64,000 bases of DNA from Capitulum mitella (taxonomy: Eukaryota; Arthropoda; Thecostraca; Pollicipedomorpha; Pollicipedidae), in assembly GCA_030062745.1 (NCBI GenBank), contig CP099842.1, positions 21,733,822 through 21,797,821 on the forward strand, read 5' to 3'. Below are positions 34,601-46,962 of the stretch, piece by piece. The stretch's first letter is position 1. Each line of letters starts with the position of its first letter. The position numbers and the translations under genes were made by a program. The notes beneath the pieces were generated by a model. That model was given only the letters and a program-made list of their open reading frames with translations, had not been told where the DNA came from and ran no database searches.

Positions 34601-35762
34601 TGATTTGGAATTCTCCGGAAAATCTCAAATATACAAACTTTACTTTCTGCCATATGCTACAACTCCTGCAAGTTTTAGCAAACTCAGTCCAACCCCGAAA
34701 AGTCATAGGAGGTCGAAGTTTTTGGAGGGTGAACTCTTTGACCTGACCTAGGTCAGCGCCGACTTGATCCGAGGCTAAAATTTTGATGGAATATATGCAT
34801 TGAATGATAGAAAAGGGCAATGTAAATTTGGCAGTTCTGTGTTTTCCGTTTCCCCACTACGGCGGGAGAACCTGAGGTGGGAATGTTCAAACATCCCTTC
34901 CCCTGGTACAGAAGGGTTAAAATGCTTACCCAAAGCACACTCGTTGTAAGCTCCACACTGTCAGCGAGACTGCCATCTACCTGCAGCAGCGTCGGCTGTC
35001 TGGGCCGAGACCGACCTCACCGCGGCCTCCGGTGAGCGTGTCAGCCACCCCCACACGGCCCGACCCAGAAGCCCGATTTCCACCGGTCGGAACACTGTCG
35101 CCAGCGCCCCGGCCCGCCGGACGGTTTCTTTTCCCGGGCTGCCAATTGGCGGTCTGAGAGGAGCACGCCTCGTTCGTCCCCGGGCCATTCGTCGGACGGC
35201 ACGAGACTCCGCAGCCACGGCGGTGTCGCGCGTGAGCCAGCCCGTGGTGCCGGACTTCCCAGTAACCCACTCCGCCACTGCGACACAGTGAGAGATACGA
35301 TAGCCAGTTACCACTGCTGAACGACCGGCGCTGGACGACCATTGCCGTTCAATAGCTGTTGTCGCCAAGTTCCTAAACACCGCTACATTACAACCGCTGG
35401 AAACATTCTGACACTAACGGTCCTGTGAAATCCGCAAAAGATGGGTTAAGCTGTCAGGGTCACCATTGTCTCCACTATTTTATGTCCTCGTCACACCAGG
35501 GCCGGTGCCGGAGCCGGTGCAGACTGCAGGAACGGGTCGAGCCGAGGAGCTGCTGTCGCGACACAACGGCGCTGACCAACAGACCAAGGACCCGACGAGC
35601 GCGGTCCAGGGCTCGTCCGGGCTTCAGGACACCTCAGTCGGCGGACAACGCTTACCTTTGTGGACCCACTTGTTGCAGGTGGAGCAGGTGACCATCCCCA
35701 GGTCCTCGGGCTTTTTGTAGCATTTGAAGCAGATCGGACAGTACTTGTACTTCTTCCAGAGC
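22557..35762 (-). CDS. PHD-finger protein, C4HC3 finger split over two exons (5' part missing)
   Basis: PHD fingers are zinc modules that read histone tails in nuclear chromatin proteins. Two - strand exons, 35762-35656 and 22687-22557, join in phase 1 (G + AA gives Glu). Together they give CPIC, then MVTCSTC, NKWVH, KEC and FVCHDC: exactly C-x2-C-x14-C-x2-C-x4-H-x2-C-x12-C-x2-C, a complete C4HC3 set, with the conserved Trp two before His. An extra CFKC lies between the first two ligand pairs. The pattern FCP-C-KCY...M..C..C..WVH is reminiscent of a PHD finger in trithorax/MLL proteins, but I cannot assign the family. The finger is followed by a basic Gln/Lys helix and, if this is the last exon, TGLATV-like residues and a stop at 22557-22559. 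Upstream exons were not identified. Confidence 0.8.
23294..23338. repeat. Perfect 17-bp inverted repeat
   Basis: CCGTGCCCTCTGTCTGG at 23294-23310 is the exact reverse complement of 23322-23338. The 11-base spacer contains the palindrome CGGGCGCCCG. As RNA it would be a very stable hairpin. Confidence 0.95.
24390..24700. repeat. ~90-bp minisatellite
   Basis: About 3.5 diverged copies containing GCGGTCARACRCYGCC, GGCCRCAGGGCNGACAC and TCCTGCAGTGT. GGCCACAGGGC-type words start near 24413, 24507, 24596 and 24687. Confidence 0.75.
30560..31600. other. GC-rich, CpG-rich block
   Basis: A kilobase rich in CGGCC and CCGCC that is open in several frames on both strands (for example + 30624-31724). 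The translations are Arg/Pro/Ala low complexity without domains, so this is composition rather than coding. It could be a CpG island or an intronic regulatory region. Confidence 0.5.
33454..34921. mobile_element. TTAA-flanked terminal-inverted-repeat element, 1.47 kb (piggyBac-like MITE candidate)
   Basis: TTAA at 33454-33457 and 34918-34921 flank inverted ends. Left: CCC..GTACCAG, then after a 24-base insertion GGGGGAGGGGGCGG and TGTTTGAACACTCCCACT. Right, reversed: CCC..GTACCAG, GGGAAGGGATG and TTTGAACATTCCCACCT. The TIR is about 45-50 bp. The left end contains a hairpin CCCCGTAC...GTACGGGG (33463-33500). No transposase is encoded; the interior is AT-rich with many TGACCTSA words. TTAA duplication and CCC ends are typical of piggyBac-superfamily elements. 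Confidence 0.7.
35656..35762 (-). CDS. PHD-finger first exon: first two ligand pairs and His
   Basis: This 107-base exon has a good acceptor (CATTCTCTGCTGTTGCAG) and donor (AAAG|GTAAG) on the - strand. It is only 35 codons plus one base at each end. The peptide begins LWKKYKYCPICFKCY and ends TCSTCNKWVHK. It starts with the last base of a split codon, so an upstream coding exon ending in phase 2 is required at higher coordinates. Confidence 0.8.
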
Positions 35763-38700
35763 CTGCAACAGCAGAGAATGCCTGGTCAGACGCGACATCT
35801 GGTGCTGGAGGGACCACGCCCATCGACAGCAGGGCGAAAACGGTTTCACCCCGCCTACCACTGATCTGTTCGCGAACGCCTCCCATGCAGTGGGTGGTGG
35901 GTGGCCGGGTCTGGAGCGGACATGAGTAAGCCGGGGGCTCGAGTGTTGGCTGTCCTGACTGGGACTGGTGTGAGCACTGCCCTGGCTCAGCCTCTGGCGT
36001 AAGCGTCAGCCGGACCGGGGGTCCCATATCGGGCACCTGCTGAGAAGATCTCCCCGTTGCCGAGCGGACGGAACTCTGACGGGAAGTAGCGGCCTCACGT
36101 GCGTGTTGGAATGCCGGGTGACGGCCTCTGATAACGGACGGGCGCGGCGGCCACGTCAGACGAAGCCCAGAGCCGCAGGACCGCCCGGCGTGGCCGGTCG
36201 TCCCATCACACACCCAGGACGCCACCAGACATCAGTCTTCCTGTGTCGCGAGACCAGTTGCCGAGCAAGACTGACTACCGGGCTGTCGCAATGTTTCCGA
36301 CAACTCAGCCAACGCTACTGGACGCAGACTGATGATGATCATGATTTGGGCTTAAGGACGCGCCACTGCTGGGTCATGGCGCCCACTGGACGCAGGCTGG
36401 GCACTAAGCCAGGGCGCTGAGGCGGCCAGCAATGACGACGGCAGCAGCGGCTCACAACAGGCCCAATCAAACGTCCCGACCCCGCCGCGGCGCTCCGGCC
36501 GAGGCGGCGGTCCTCCGCCGGCCGGCCGGCGGGCCTCTCGGCCGTGAGCGGGCGGCGGCGCCGGAGCCGGGCCTGCTCTGGGCCGTTGCGCCACCGGTGC
36601 CGGACGTGACCGGGCCGGCCGGCGTCGGACACTGCAGGGCGGCCGCCGGAGAGAAAGTCTTCCGCAAACGGCGGCGGCGGCGGCGGCCCGGGTCCCGGCC
36701 GGCGGCCACGGTCCGGCGCTGGCGGCAGAGGGGGTCCTCGGTCCTCCGGCAACGTGTGGCGGACTGAGCCGCGCCGCCCTCCCCGGGCGTGGTCCACGAA
36801 GCGCGGTCCATGAGGCGCGGTCCATGGGGTGCGGTCCGTGGTGGGCGCAGTGCCAGACGTTGGACACAGGTGGTCTGGTGTCCTTCACCCACCACACCTC
36901 AGGTATGACCACACGGGGACCGGCCCATCCGGTGCAGTCCGATCAAGCGCTGGTTACGAAAATGAAACAACGTAACGAAGATATAAACGGAACGGAAATC
37001 GAGGGAGCAATTTTAAGTTTTGTGTTGCGCATCAATGAATCTTTCAAGGCAGCCTCTCTACGCATTGTTTGTTACAACGCTACGTCTTGATTCTCAACGA
37101 CTCTCTCCACTTTCTTAAATCCATGGAATTGTCACAATCTTATCTATTCGGTGCTGAGCAACCCACTTTCCACCTTTCTTTCCATGGATCTGCATGCATT
37201 CCATACTGTCCAGCCCCCAGGGCAACTGAACAGCGGCACCCTCAGGTCGTCTCCGGCAAGCTCAATAAGCGAAACTGTGGGGGCCGTGGAAGGCGAAAGC
37301 GACTGTGTGACACGACAGTTGGACGAAGCGTCACGACAATCCCGAACCGTCCAAAGCCGATGCGGGTTGTTTGGGACCCAATCACTGTAAATGCTTTAGC
37401 CCGATGCAGCCTTTTCTACGTGTTTTTCAGCGCAACAGAACCATGGAAGGCGTGGCATGCGTCAGGTCACATCTCGCCCGACGTTTCTTCCATCTCGTAT
37501 CAATACATTTGGAAGGGAGCCAATAAACAACAATGAGCCGCTGACATACTCCGTGAGGTCGGGCCGGCGCCATGCGAAACGACCGGTCGCCGACGCACCG
37601 CTTTTTCGTCCGCCCAGGACGCCAGGTCAGCTGGGTCGGGAGAGGTTTTCGGCGGCCAGGGCGCGCCCGGCGGCGGATAGAAAGGCTCGGGTTTCTTGTG
37701 GCCGCCGCCGCTGCCGCCGCTCACTCCAGGATACCCATGACGAGCGGCGCATCTGCGTCCCGCTGCGCGGCACCGTCCGGTCCGGCCCGGCCACGCGCCG
37801 TCCACCACGTCTCCGCGCGTTGGAGAGGAAATTCACCGGCGACGACTCTGAATCGACTTCGCTCTGGCAGTTCCAGACGTCAGCCGCTGAACGCCACGCT
37901 GTTTCCGTCCAATGAGATGCTGTTTCACGTAGTAGGGTTTAGATCCCGGGGGCTGATGACACCAATGCCCAACATTCATGAAGCGGTACGGCTGCTTGCG
38001 GACTGGCGCGCCTCGTCGGTGTTTTACCGGTCAAGGCCGCTGAGTAAGCCCTGGCCGGGGCCCGCGGCGTGGTCACTCCGCCTGACGTGGTCCGGTGTGT
38101 CGACACGCCGCGGCTGGCCGCCGGTCCACGGCAGGACCTGCTGCTGACGCCTCACCACACCGGACAGGAGCGGGGAGGGACGGGGCCTGCCTCGGCCGGC
38201 CCGCGCCCAGCACGGGCCAGCAGGCCAGGGCGCGGTGGGACCGCAGGGCGGCTTGGACAGCCGGAGCGGCGCTGTAGCGCAGAGGCAAAGGGCGCGACAC
38301 CTGGACGTCAGAGGTGGCGGCTGGTGCTGTCAGGAACGCGGATTCGGGGAGGGACCACCTCGCAAAGAAGCCGCGACAGTACGGCTCGGGAACGCGCAAG
38401 CATATCCCACCAAAAGGCGGACGGTAGGTACACAGAGTAGAGCAATAATATTACAAATCTGAAGGACGCATCCCGCTGAAGACTACGCCTCTGTAATACA
38501 GAATGAGGTCACAAAAATCACAGGCCCTTCCTTATGGTGAACCATAGTGCCAGACCTCAGCAGTCCAGCGGCCAGTGTCAAACGTCCAGCTCCAGCTTAC
38601 TGTCGGGCAAAACGCTCCCTGGGATAGCCAACTGCAGGGCTCATGGTCTGGACGATTCGACCCTGATTGCGCTGGTCAGGCCTTGCACCGCCGCCAAGTT

Positions 38701-40870
38701 CCCCGAAGCTAAGGGCAACATGTGTATAACCGGGAAATAGTCAACAGAGATAGAATTAAACAATCGCATTGCATGAATGCATTCGGTCGAATGCAATTGC
38801 ACAATTGCGTTCGGTCTTCGCTCCAGGATAGTGCTCACGACACACCGCAATACAATCGGGTCTCATGGCTACACCTGCCTGCAAATTACCCGCGTAACCT
38901 TGCGTCATCAATGCAACCACGACCAATGACAGCCAGCCAATGACTGCATGCCTCAAACGAAACAAATGAAAACGTTCGCAATTCCGCCTCCACTTTCGAA
39001 GACCTTCACTTGACATCGGCAAAATGCGGATCCAATAAAAACCTCGGGGACCGAATAAAAACACTTCAAAAGAATGATAGCCGTGAGAAGAAAGCAAGTC
39101 AACGAGGAGTTCCTGTTATTACCGAATAGGAACACAGGTGGTCTTATGGTCTCTGCCGTTGAACAGCATGACTGTAAACAGCTGACGTGCGGCAGAACAT
39201 GGCTGCGGACGACGTTCTTTCGACGGAGCTAACAAACAAAAAAAAAACGTCTTCCATACGACATCTGGCTTGAAAACTAGGTTTGCACGGCACGTGCAGT
39301 TCGCCAGCATGATTTAAAGTCGCCTGAGTCCGAGTAACCGCGAAGGTCCACATAACACGCCGGGGCGAAAAATGTGGGCTGGCCGTGCCGGGCGCAGTGC
39401 GCCGTTCAAAGTCAACCACGTCGCGTGACGATAAGATAACGCGGACCACTACCTCAGCCGCAGAGAGATGACGACTGGGTTTCTCAGCTGATGAATTTAT
39501 CGCCGGCTCGGTCGACTGAGATGGCCCGATGAGGACCGGTCACAGAGGCATCTGGGCACCTCTCCGTCCCCATCAGAAGCCCACCAGCCCGGCGCTTCCT
39601 TCCGTGCAAAGAAGCAGAGCTTCGAAACGTCGACTGAAGAAGAGCAATGTCGACCCTTCCCATCTCGCCCACGCCAGGTACGTATGGACATGTGTACATT
39701 GGGATACAGGTGCACATCTGACAAACCAAGGCACAGGCGTACACCCTGTGACCGGGCCGGACACAGACGTACACCCTGTGACCGGGTGCGGTGTGCCGAG
39801 TCGCTGCCAGTGGGCCGGACAGGCCGTCTGGAGCCGGAGCCGGCTTACCGTGCGGCCGGCACCTTTTCCCCGAAGCCCGAGCAGCCCTCGGAACCAGCCG
39901 GTACGCGAAGGCCAGGCCGCGGCGGGCCGCCACCAAACGTGACAGGTGACGTCACCGGCTGAACGGCAAACGGCCGACGCTCCATCCAGACCGTCCAGAC
40001 GGACTGCAGGCGACGTCCGAACGGGCCGACACGCAGACGGACCGCGCCGTCCGCTGACGTCAGCGACTGAATGGCCGGAAGGGACGAAGTGACATGCTTC
40101 GTGTCACAGCTAAGGCCGTGATGGACGTGTAGTACAAGCCGGCAATCAATGGCACGACACGAAGGCGGAAACTAGGGTGGACTGAACACAGCGGACAATG
40201 CCGAGGTCGCAACCGGTCGAAACGTGATCAGAGGACACGCCAGTGACGCAAACTGGCCGGGCTGGGCTACGCTACGGTGACAAACGCCGCACAGGTTTGT
40301 CAACGCTGCACAACGGAACAAAAAAGCCGACGAATCGGGCATACATACCAGCAATGTGGACAAGGACACCGAAAATGAAAACTCACGCCCACTGTTACGC
40401 GGTGGATGGAGCTCAGCATATCAAACAAGAGATGACGCAAGGGTAGTCATCACAACACAGGCGTGAATGAACGACTAGGGCGGGAAACCGGCACTTTGTA
40501 GCCTCTGAACCGGATCACAAAAGCCACCCATACTTCATGGCTTTACCGTTCAACCCGGACAAGAGACGCGTAAGCCAATAAATACCGGCCTAAAAACACC
40601 TGCCAAGGCCGGCGGCGGCGGGGCGGAGTTATTACAGCGCAATCAGGTCGGCGTGTTTTGTACACATCCATACGCAGATCAAGGTCGGCCGGCGTCTGGG
40701 TCGGCGCGCCGGCTCCGGCGGCGGACCGACTACTCCCCAGAGAGGCGCGGGGACACCCAGTGCTCGGTGCTGTACGCTCAGGATTCCCAGCAGGCGGCCG
40801 GCCCAGTCACCGCTCCAACCGCAGCGCGGCGCCGGCGGCCGTCCGACGGCAGGGCGCGACCCGCCTGTCC

Positions 40871-41190
40871 TGAACGGACCTGCGGCAGACCGACCCGCCC
40901 GCCGTGAACGGACCTGCGGCAGACCGACCCGCCCGCCGTGAACGGACCTGCGGCAGACCGACCCGCCTGTCCTGAACGGACGTGCGGCAGACCGACCCGC
41001 CCGCCGTGAACGGACCTGCGGCAGACCGACCCGCCTGTCCTGAACGGACGTGCGGCAGACCGACCCGCCTGTCCTGAACGGACGTGCGGCAGACCGACCC
41101 GCCCGCCGTGAACGGACCGACGGCAGACCGACCCGCCTGCCGTCAACGGACCGGCGGCAGAAAGACCCGCCCGCCGTGAACGTACCAGCG
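40871..41190. repeat. 34-bp tandem array, about 9.5 copies
   Basis: TGAACGGACCTGCGGCAGACC begins a unit at 40871, 40905, 40939, 40973, 41007, 41041, 41075, 41109, 41143 and 41177, a constant 34-bp step. Units come in two types, CGCCTGTCC and CGCCCGCCG, mixed along the array, which suggests recent amplification. It is CpG-dense and open in several frames as an 11-residue-type repeat, but no gene is inferred. Confidence 0.95.
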
Positions 41191-43309
41191 ACCGACGGCA
41201 CTGCGCCAGTCGTACCGCGCCCTTGACATTCGCCGTCGGCCCCGTTGGAGCGGCCGGGCGTCCGACGCCAGTCAGCCGGAACCCCCGGCCCGGCTAATGA
41301 CGGTCTCCGTCACCGGCGGCGTCACGGTGCCGGCCGGCCGGCCACCGCGCGCCCCGCCTCACGCACGCGCGGCCGGCCGTGGCGCCGCCGAGTCCGCCGT
41401 CGGCCCGTGAAAGTGCGCGGCCCGTGCCGCTGCGGGCGGTATGGCCGGCCCCTGGTTACAGGAACTGACCTCCGAGACGGTCTGGTGCGCAGAGCGGCCA
41501 GCCACCTGGCTGGAGTGGCACACTTCAGCCGTGCAGAGGTAGCAGGTTTACATCACTGTCAGATGAGGAGTGCACGGGCCGGTCTCCCGGCCACATAAGC
41601 AGACAGGGGTTTGCAAAACCAAAAAGGTAACGACAATGTGCCCCTGGTCTAAGGCATGGGCCGACTGTTCTCTGCAGCCGGCAGTTCGGGTGACGCCGGC
41701 CGCCCACTGGACTGTGACCCGGTACGGCCCGGCCGGCGGCCTCCAGCACCGTCACGTCACCGGCCGGCGCCGCCGGAGCTGGCCGCACGGCTCAGACGCC
41801 GGCCGGCCGGCCGCGGTGAAAATTCCCATCCCGTCCGGTAAACCGGCGCCCACTCACGGCCGGAGCACGGCCGGCACGCCCCGCCGCCGCGACGGCCTCC
41901 TCCTGACAGACTCCACCCGCCGCTCAGATCAGACGGGCTTCACGCCGGACCGACGCCCTATAAACCCGAGCGGAATCCGCTCATCGCGCTGCACAGGTAT
42001 CGATCGGAACACTGTCCAGAACGAACACATAACTCGTCCAGCGTCGGCGGATCTGAGCAGCCGGCTGCTCCAGACGAGTGACATCAAGCGGGACTCCATC
42101 CAGACAATGGCCCACGGTTCCATACACGACTGCTTCACACGACTGATACCAGAAAGGACTCTGGAGGGTAGCCGGCAATTTCGTGCCGTTTCTATTACGA
42201 CCGGCGGCAACTGCCGCCGAACCCTGCGCTGTCAACCCAAAAGGCGAGCTGAGATCAACATTTCATCCAAACGCGGACGAGCATGCCCCGAGTTGTACAC
42301 AAATACACAATAATATCACAATAATACACAAATAAATACACAAATAATCCATCGTCCCTGCACGGCAGCAGAACGCAGATCCGAGCGCAGAGCCACTACG
42401 GCGGCAACGAGCGTCGGGACCGCTGGCGAACAGGAGCCGCCTCAGCAGGGCTCCGCCGTCACCGTCCGACGCTTCTCAGAGCGATCAGGTCCGGCCCGGC
42501 AACACTCAAAGGACACCGCTCCGGGAATTCGAGCCCTGATCTTCAAATTCAACCTTTGTGAGGCATTCGCGGAACCTTTTTCCTGTCGCCTAGGCGTCAC
42601 GACTGGTTGTTCTTAACAAATTGTACAATGACTATTAATAGACTGTTGTTCTTTGATGCCAAAATATGGGTGGATCCTATAGTTCTTCATGAACAAAACG
42701 AGATGTTCGAACACAAAATAAAGTAAAGACATTAGACACAAAGAGGAAAAGAAACACTGTTAGGTGTCCACGTATCCATTCAAGGAACCATTCGGTCCAT
42801 GAAAGCATGAAAACTGCGTAGATCTAGAGTAAGAATGAAATGTAGATAAAATAAAACATCGTCGCGTACATAAAGAGCCTTGAGACATACATAGCTGGGG
42901 TATAGAAATCTGGAGCTGTATAAGATATCGTGTGCATTTTTCGTTTATGTGTTTCTATTTCATATCTGTGCAAACATTTTATTGTGCCTAAATCGAGATA
43001 GCTCAGATGTTCACACCGTGACATGGTGGACCGCCATGTATTCAAGGTTTTTAAAACTGTTATCACAACTTACGAAAAACTGTCATGTACGTCAGCGACA
43101 TATATACAAGATGAATGGTTTTTACCTCAACTTGAAGCGTGAACACCAAACCTTAGCTTATTACCTAACACGTACCCCGTGAAGCATCTAGCGCTGTGGA
43201 TCCGAAAATAAAATACATCTGGATCAGAATACGGAAATTATGACCACAAACCAAGCAGGGCGTTTCTGTTGGCAGTTTGTTACGTATTTTCTTTTTGCAC
43301 TCCTATGAC

Positions 43310-44519
43310 TTAAACCCTATTCCCGAAGGGCTTGACAGTATGGCCGATTCCCGGCGGGGGGTGGCGGATTCGGCCCCCCATTGAGATCTCGAGAACTACA
43401 CATCCGATTTCATCGCAACAAACGGCCATCGATTTGCCATGACATAAACTACACTTTTAGAAAAGAAGTTTTCAAAATTCTTAAAGGGGTGGATACAGGG
43501 AGGCATAAATAACAAAATGAGGGTACTTTTGGAGTTCTTATAACTCCGTTGTTTATAGACCGACTTCGATGAAATTGGCATGAATCGAGAGATCACGGAT
43601 GGGACTTTTACCATTGGCACACACATTTGAAATTTTGAGAAAATTCATAGACATTCACAGGGTTCCAAAAATAGCATTAGTTTTTCAACAACTGAATGAA
43701 CAAAAAAGGTAAAAGTACTTTTTTGGCTTCTGCTAGTCATGTTATGCTAAAGAAGCGCAAATCGTATTACAATGTCTGTATAATGTTAGCATAGGCGGTG
43801 CCAGGGACATGAAAAACGGGAACTGTCATGGTCACATGTTCTTCAGATCAACTTGTGACCTTTGACCTTAAATGACCTCCAGTGACACATTGGAGTCACT
43901 TGGAATGATCTCGTGAGCATTTAATACTATCTGTTAATGTTTTCAATCATTTGAATTCACTCGATTTCAAAAATTCCATTTTACGGCTATTGTGATATAG
44001 GGTATGCACAATGACATTTTAGGTCATAGCTCCGTGACCCGACCTGATATCACGATAAAACTTGGTACACAAGTAGAGGGCACCCTTCGACGTCACACAC
44101 ATTCCGGGTTGGCATTTCAAAGAACAATGCCGAAATTATTACTACAGAACCAAATTTTGACTTTTAACCTTGACCTGACCTTCTAAAGTGACCTCAGATG
44201 AAAATAATTGTATCTGCACATTGCGCAACTATTTAGCTACACATCCATCTAAAGCTTGAAAGTTTTATCTTAAAAATGCCATTTTAGCAGCCATTTTCCT
44301 TTTACTCTCAACAGGGCCAAAAATGGCCTGAGGTGCCTCCCAAAAACGTTGCCTGACTCCGCCTCTGAGCAAAATGGAATTTTGAAATTTGTCACAGTAC
44401 GAAGAAGGAATAGCTAGGAAAATTGACCAAGGTTCGTGAAGCTGCGTCAAAAATGCTGGAATTAGCAAGCAAAAAACCCGAGGGGGGCTGATTCAGCCCC
44501 CGGCCGGGAATAGGGTTAA
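43310..44519. mobile_element. TTAA-flanked terminal-inverted-repeat element, 1.2 kb (piggyBac-like MITE candidate)
   Basis: TTAA at 43310-43313 and 44516-44519. CCCTATTCCC (43315-43324, one extra A after TTAA) is inverted as GGGAATAGGG (44506-44515). Each end has a nearby G/C hairpin (GGGGGG...CCCCCC at about 43345-43370; GGGGGCTGA...TCAGCCCCC at about 44482-44501). The AT-rich interior has TGACCTTTGACCTTAAATGA words and no transposase. It shares TTAA+CCC architecture with the element at 33454. Confidence 0.68.
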
Positions 44520-46399
44520 CACAAGTCAGTAGATACGGAATACCGTCGGGTCAATGACCTTATATGAGCTCAAACTAGCCCAGAACGGGTCAGTGGCTAG
44601 TTTGTACTGCTTGTTCTACCGATGACAAATTATCTGACCCTTCTCAAACGACATAATCACGGGCATGACTTTGACGAAATGATGAAAACTGTTATGATAC
44701 CACTAGTGACAAGAAACGTTATGCGGTGCCCTCTCCGTCTATGACCCGTGACATCACTGTGTGACCTAAGAGTGGTGCTAGGTGCCGTTCGAACCAAAAG
44801 AAAGCATACTCCACGTACGTTTCGTTCCCTTGTTCTCTCTTGGTGATGAGATAAATGGGCCGAGAATGACACCCATCACGAATGCCGCTACGTAAAAACC
44901 CGTTACCTTCAGCGAAAGTCAACAGAATCCATGATATTTAAGAATGCCACTCATCCCATTAGCGTACACGATTTCGGGTACAACAACCGGTGACAACGGC
45001 GTTTTTCCCATTTCGAACACAAACCCCACTGACTTCCAAATATTTATACAGCAGATACCGGACATCGTTCCCCTGAAACGCTCCAGCCAAATATGTCGAA
45101 ACTGGCCACCCAAGCCTTTCACCAAAAGGCGTCTGGAGCGGACGAAAAGAAAACAGAATGTGAATGTCTTCCGCCGCGTCCTCGAAACTGATTAGAACCA
45201 CTGTGTTGTTTTCGTAAACCATGAATAGCGCGTCCTCGATTTAGGCCAGGAATGGCAGGTCCCACGGAATTCGCGGCAATGCATATTCATCTCTATCTGT
45301 CACGAATGTTCTCTGAGCAAATTTTCACGGCATTTTTGGATTGCGTAATTATGCAGACACGATAATCGCGGATTTGTCCAGGTCTCACGCCGGTAAGGGG
45401 CGGGACAGACTAAAACGGACTGTTTTAGCGTGGGAACTAATCGGTGCGCTAGCAGCCAATCGGCGGTTTTGCCCCCGCCTACTTTCACTGTAATTCCCGG
45501 CAAACCCCGACTCCACTCAATCAAACTCGGCGACACCGAGCAGATAGATGTCAGGAGCGCCAAACGTGTTACAGACCGGATGCCAGGAGCGCGAGTATGC
45601 CTCTGAACCCGCCGGGGGCCCGGTCACCCGAACGGAACATCCTGACTCGGTGTTCAGGTACCTGAATCTGCGTCTGCGCGGCCGGTGGCTGGGAACGGCA
45701 CGCTACTCCTGCTGCAGCTGAGACTGGCAACTACCGCCCGATCGTTCCACATTGCAAATTCCACAATTTCGGACGTAACAGATATAAGCATTGTATTGGT
45801 TCATCAACCACACTTGCACAGAAGATTTTTTCACGCTTATCTGTAACAGCGAACAATGCGCCCGAAAGATCCTGTGGGAAGTACTTGAAAAGAGAAGGAA
45901 AATGCCGCACCAACCAAAATGTTATATCGACAAAAACCATATATGCGCAAGATGTGCGGAGCTAATTGCTCCGCTCCACCGTTGGCCGTCCCGTCAATCA
46001 CCAGTATCTGGCCCGTCCAGATGACAAGCACTATCCAGCAACTTCCGCAGCCACGTGCCCCACAAAACGGTGCCAGGTGCGACCCTGCGCCAGCTGTCGG
46101 GTGCCATCAGGCGTGCCAGGCAGGAGGCCGTCTGCGTTTCGCAAGCGCCTCCTCGCGCCGCCGGCCTCCGCAACGCTGACGGGGTGGGTCGTCTGGCCGT
46201 CACGCATGCACCCTTGACGCTGAGGCTTCATTTCCTGTCGCCCGCTGAACTGATCACCGCGACCTGGCGCGCCTGACATATGACGAGAGCAGCCGCTCGC
46301 GCCCGGACCACTGGGTAGCTGGTCAGGCGGATTAACCGTCCTGGTACGCGACGAAGTGCGCGTGCCGGGGAAACTCGCTGGGATTATGCCACGCGACTG

Positions 46400-46962
46400 A
46401 ACGCCGCTAGAAGCGGCCGTCCGTTCGGCGGGCCAAGCGTCCGAGTGCGCGGCGAGTCAAGCGGATGAGACGTCTCCAGATGAGACGACACCCCGTAACC
46501 GCGCCCTGCCACGGACCACGGCATTCTGGACGTCGGCAGCGGCGGCCACGCCGCGCGGGCCGACCGCCGCCGGACAACTGCAGATGGCCTTTCACCCACG
46601 ACCTTCCCGGCATTTTCACTTTCATTCCGGCCGGGCGGCGGCGGCCGGTCGCGCCGCTGCAGACGCGTTAATCGAGCCGGCGCGACAGCACGGCTCCGGC
46701 GGCAGCGGCGCCGAGCACACCGCCGACCGACGACCGAGCCGCGGCGCGCACGTGCGCCATCCGCCGCACGCCGCGAGCCGGCCGCGCGGCGCGCCAGTTC
46801 GTCAGCCCCGGCGGCGCGCTCCGTGTTTGCCCTTGAGGGCGGCGCAGGCGGCGCGCGTGCAGCATGTGAGCGGCCGCCACTCGCTGGCCGAGCCCCGTCC
46901 GAGCGAGCCGCGCCGCGTGACGGCCGTGACAGCGCGTGACCGGGCCGCGACAGGGAGGCGGC
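46400..46962 (+). promoter_or_regulatory. CpG-rich region upstream of the secreted-protein gene
   Basis: About 560 bases dense in CGG, GCC and CpG directly before the ATG at 46963, as in CpG-island promoters. No TATA box is evident. Placing the promoter and 5' UTR here is an inference from position and composition. Confidence 0.35.

Larger units (their letters stand above)
22688..35655 (-). other. 13-kb intron inside the PHD finger
   Basis: GTAAG donor at 35655 and GTTGCAG acceptor at 22688 (- strand). Within it: a ~90-bp minisatellite (24390-24700), a GC-rich block (30560-31600), a palindrome (23294-23338), an 11-G run (26079-26089), a TTAA-flanked inverted-repeat element (33454-34921) and GC-rich sequence near 27350-27750. 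A - strand open frame of 187 codons (27138-26575) has no recognisable product. Confidence 0.7.
35763..46962. other. Intronic/intergenic region right of the PHD exon
   Basis: No further exon is supported. Contents: a 14-bp GGTCCATGAGGCGC repeat (36791-36846), the 34-bp array (40871-41190), a TTAA element (43310-44519), a coding-like - strand patch (44719-45222) and CCAAT/GC-box-like sequence (45440-45490). The stretch 46400-46960 is CpG-rich and lies just before the start of the secreted-protein gene. Confidence 0.55.

Noticed and set aside
40871..41190. CRISPR-like regular array
   Set aside because: Units are directly adjacent 34-mers with no unique spacers, in an animal genome: a minisatellite.
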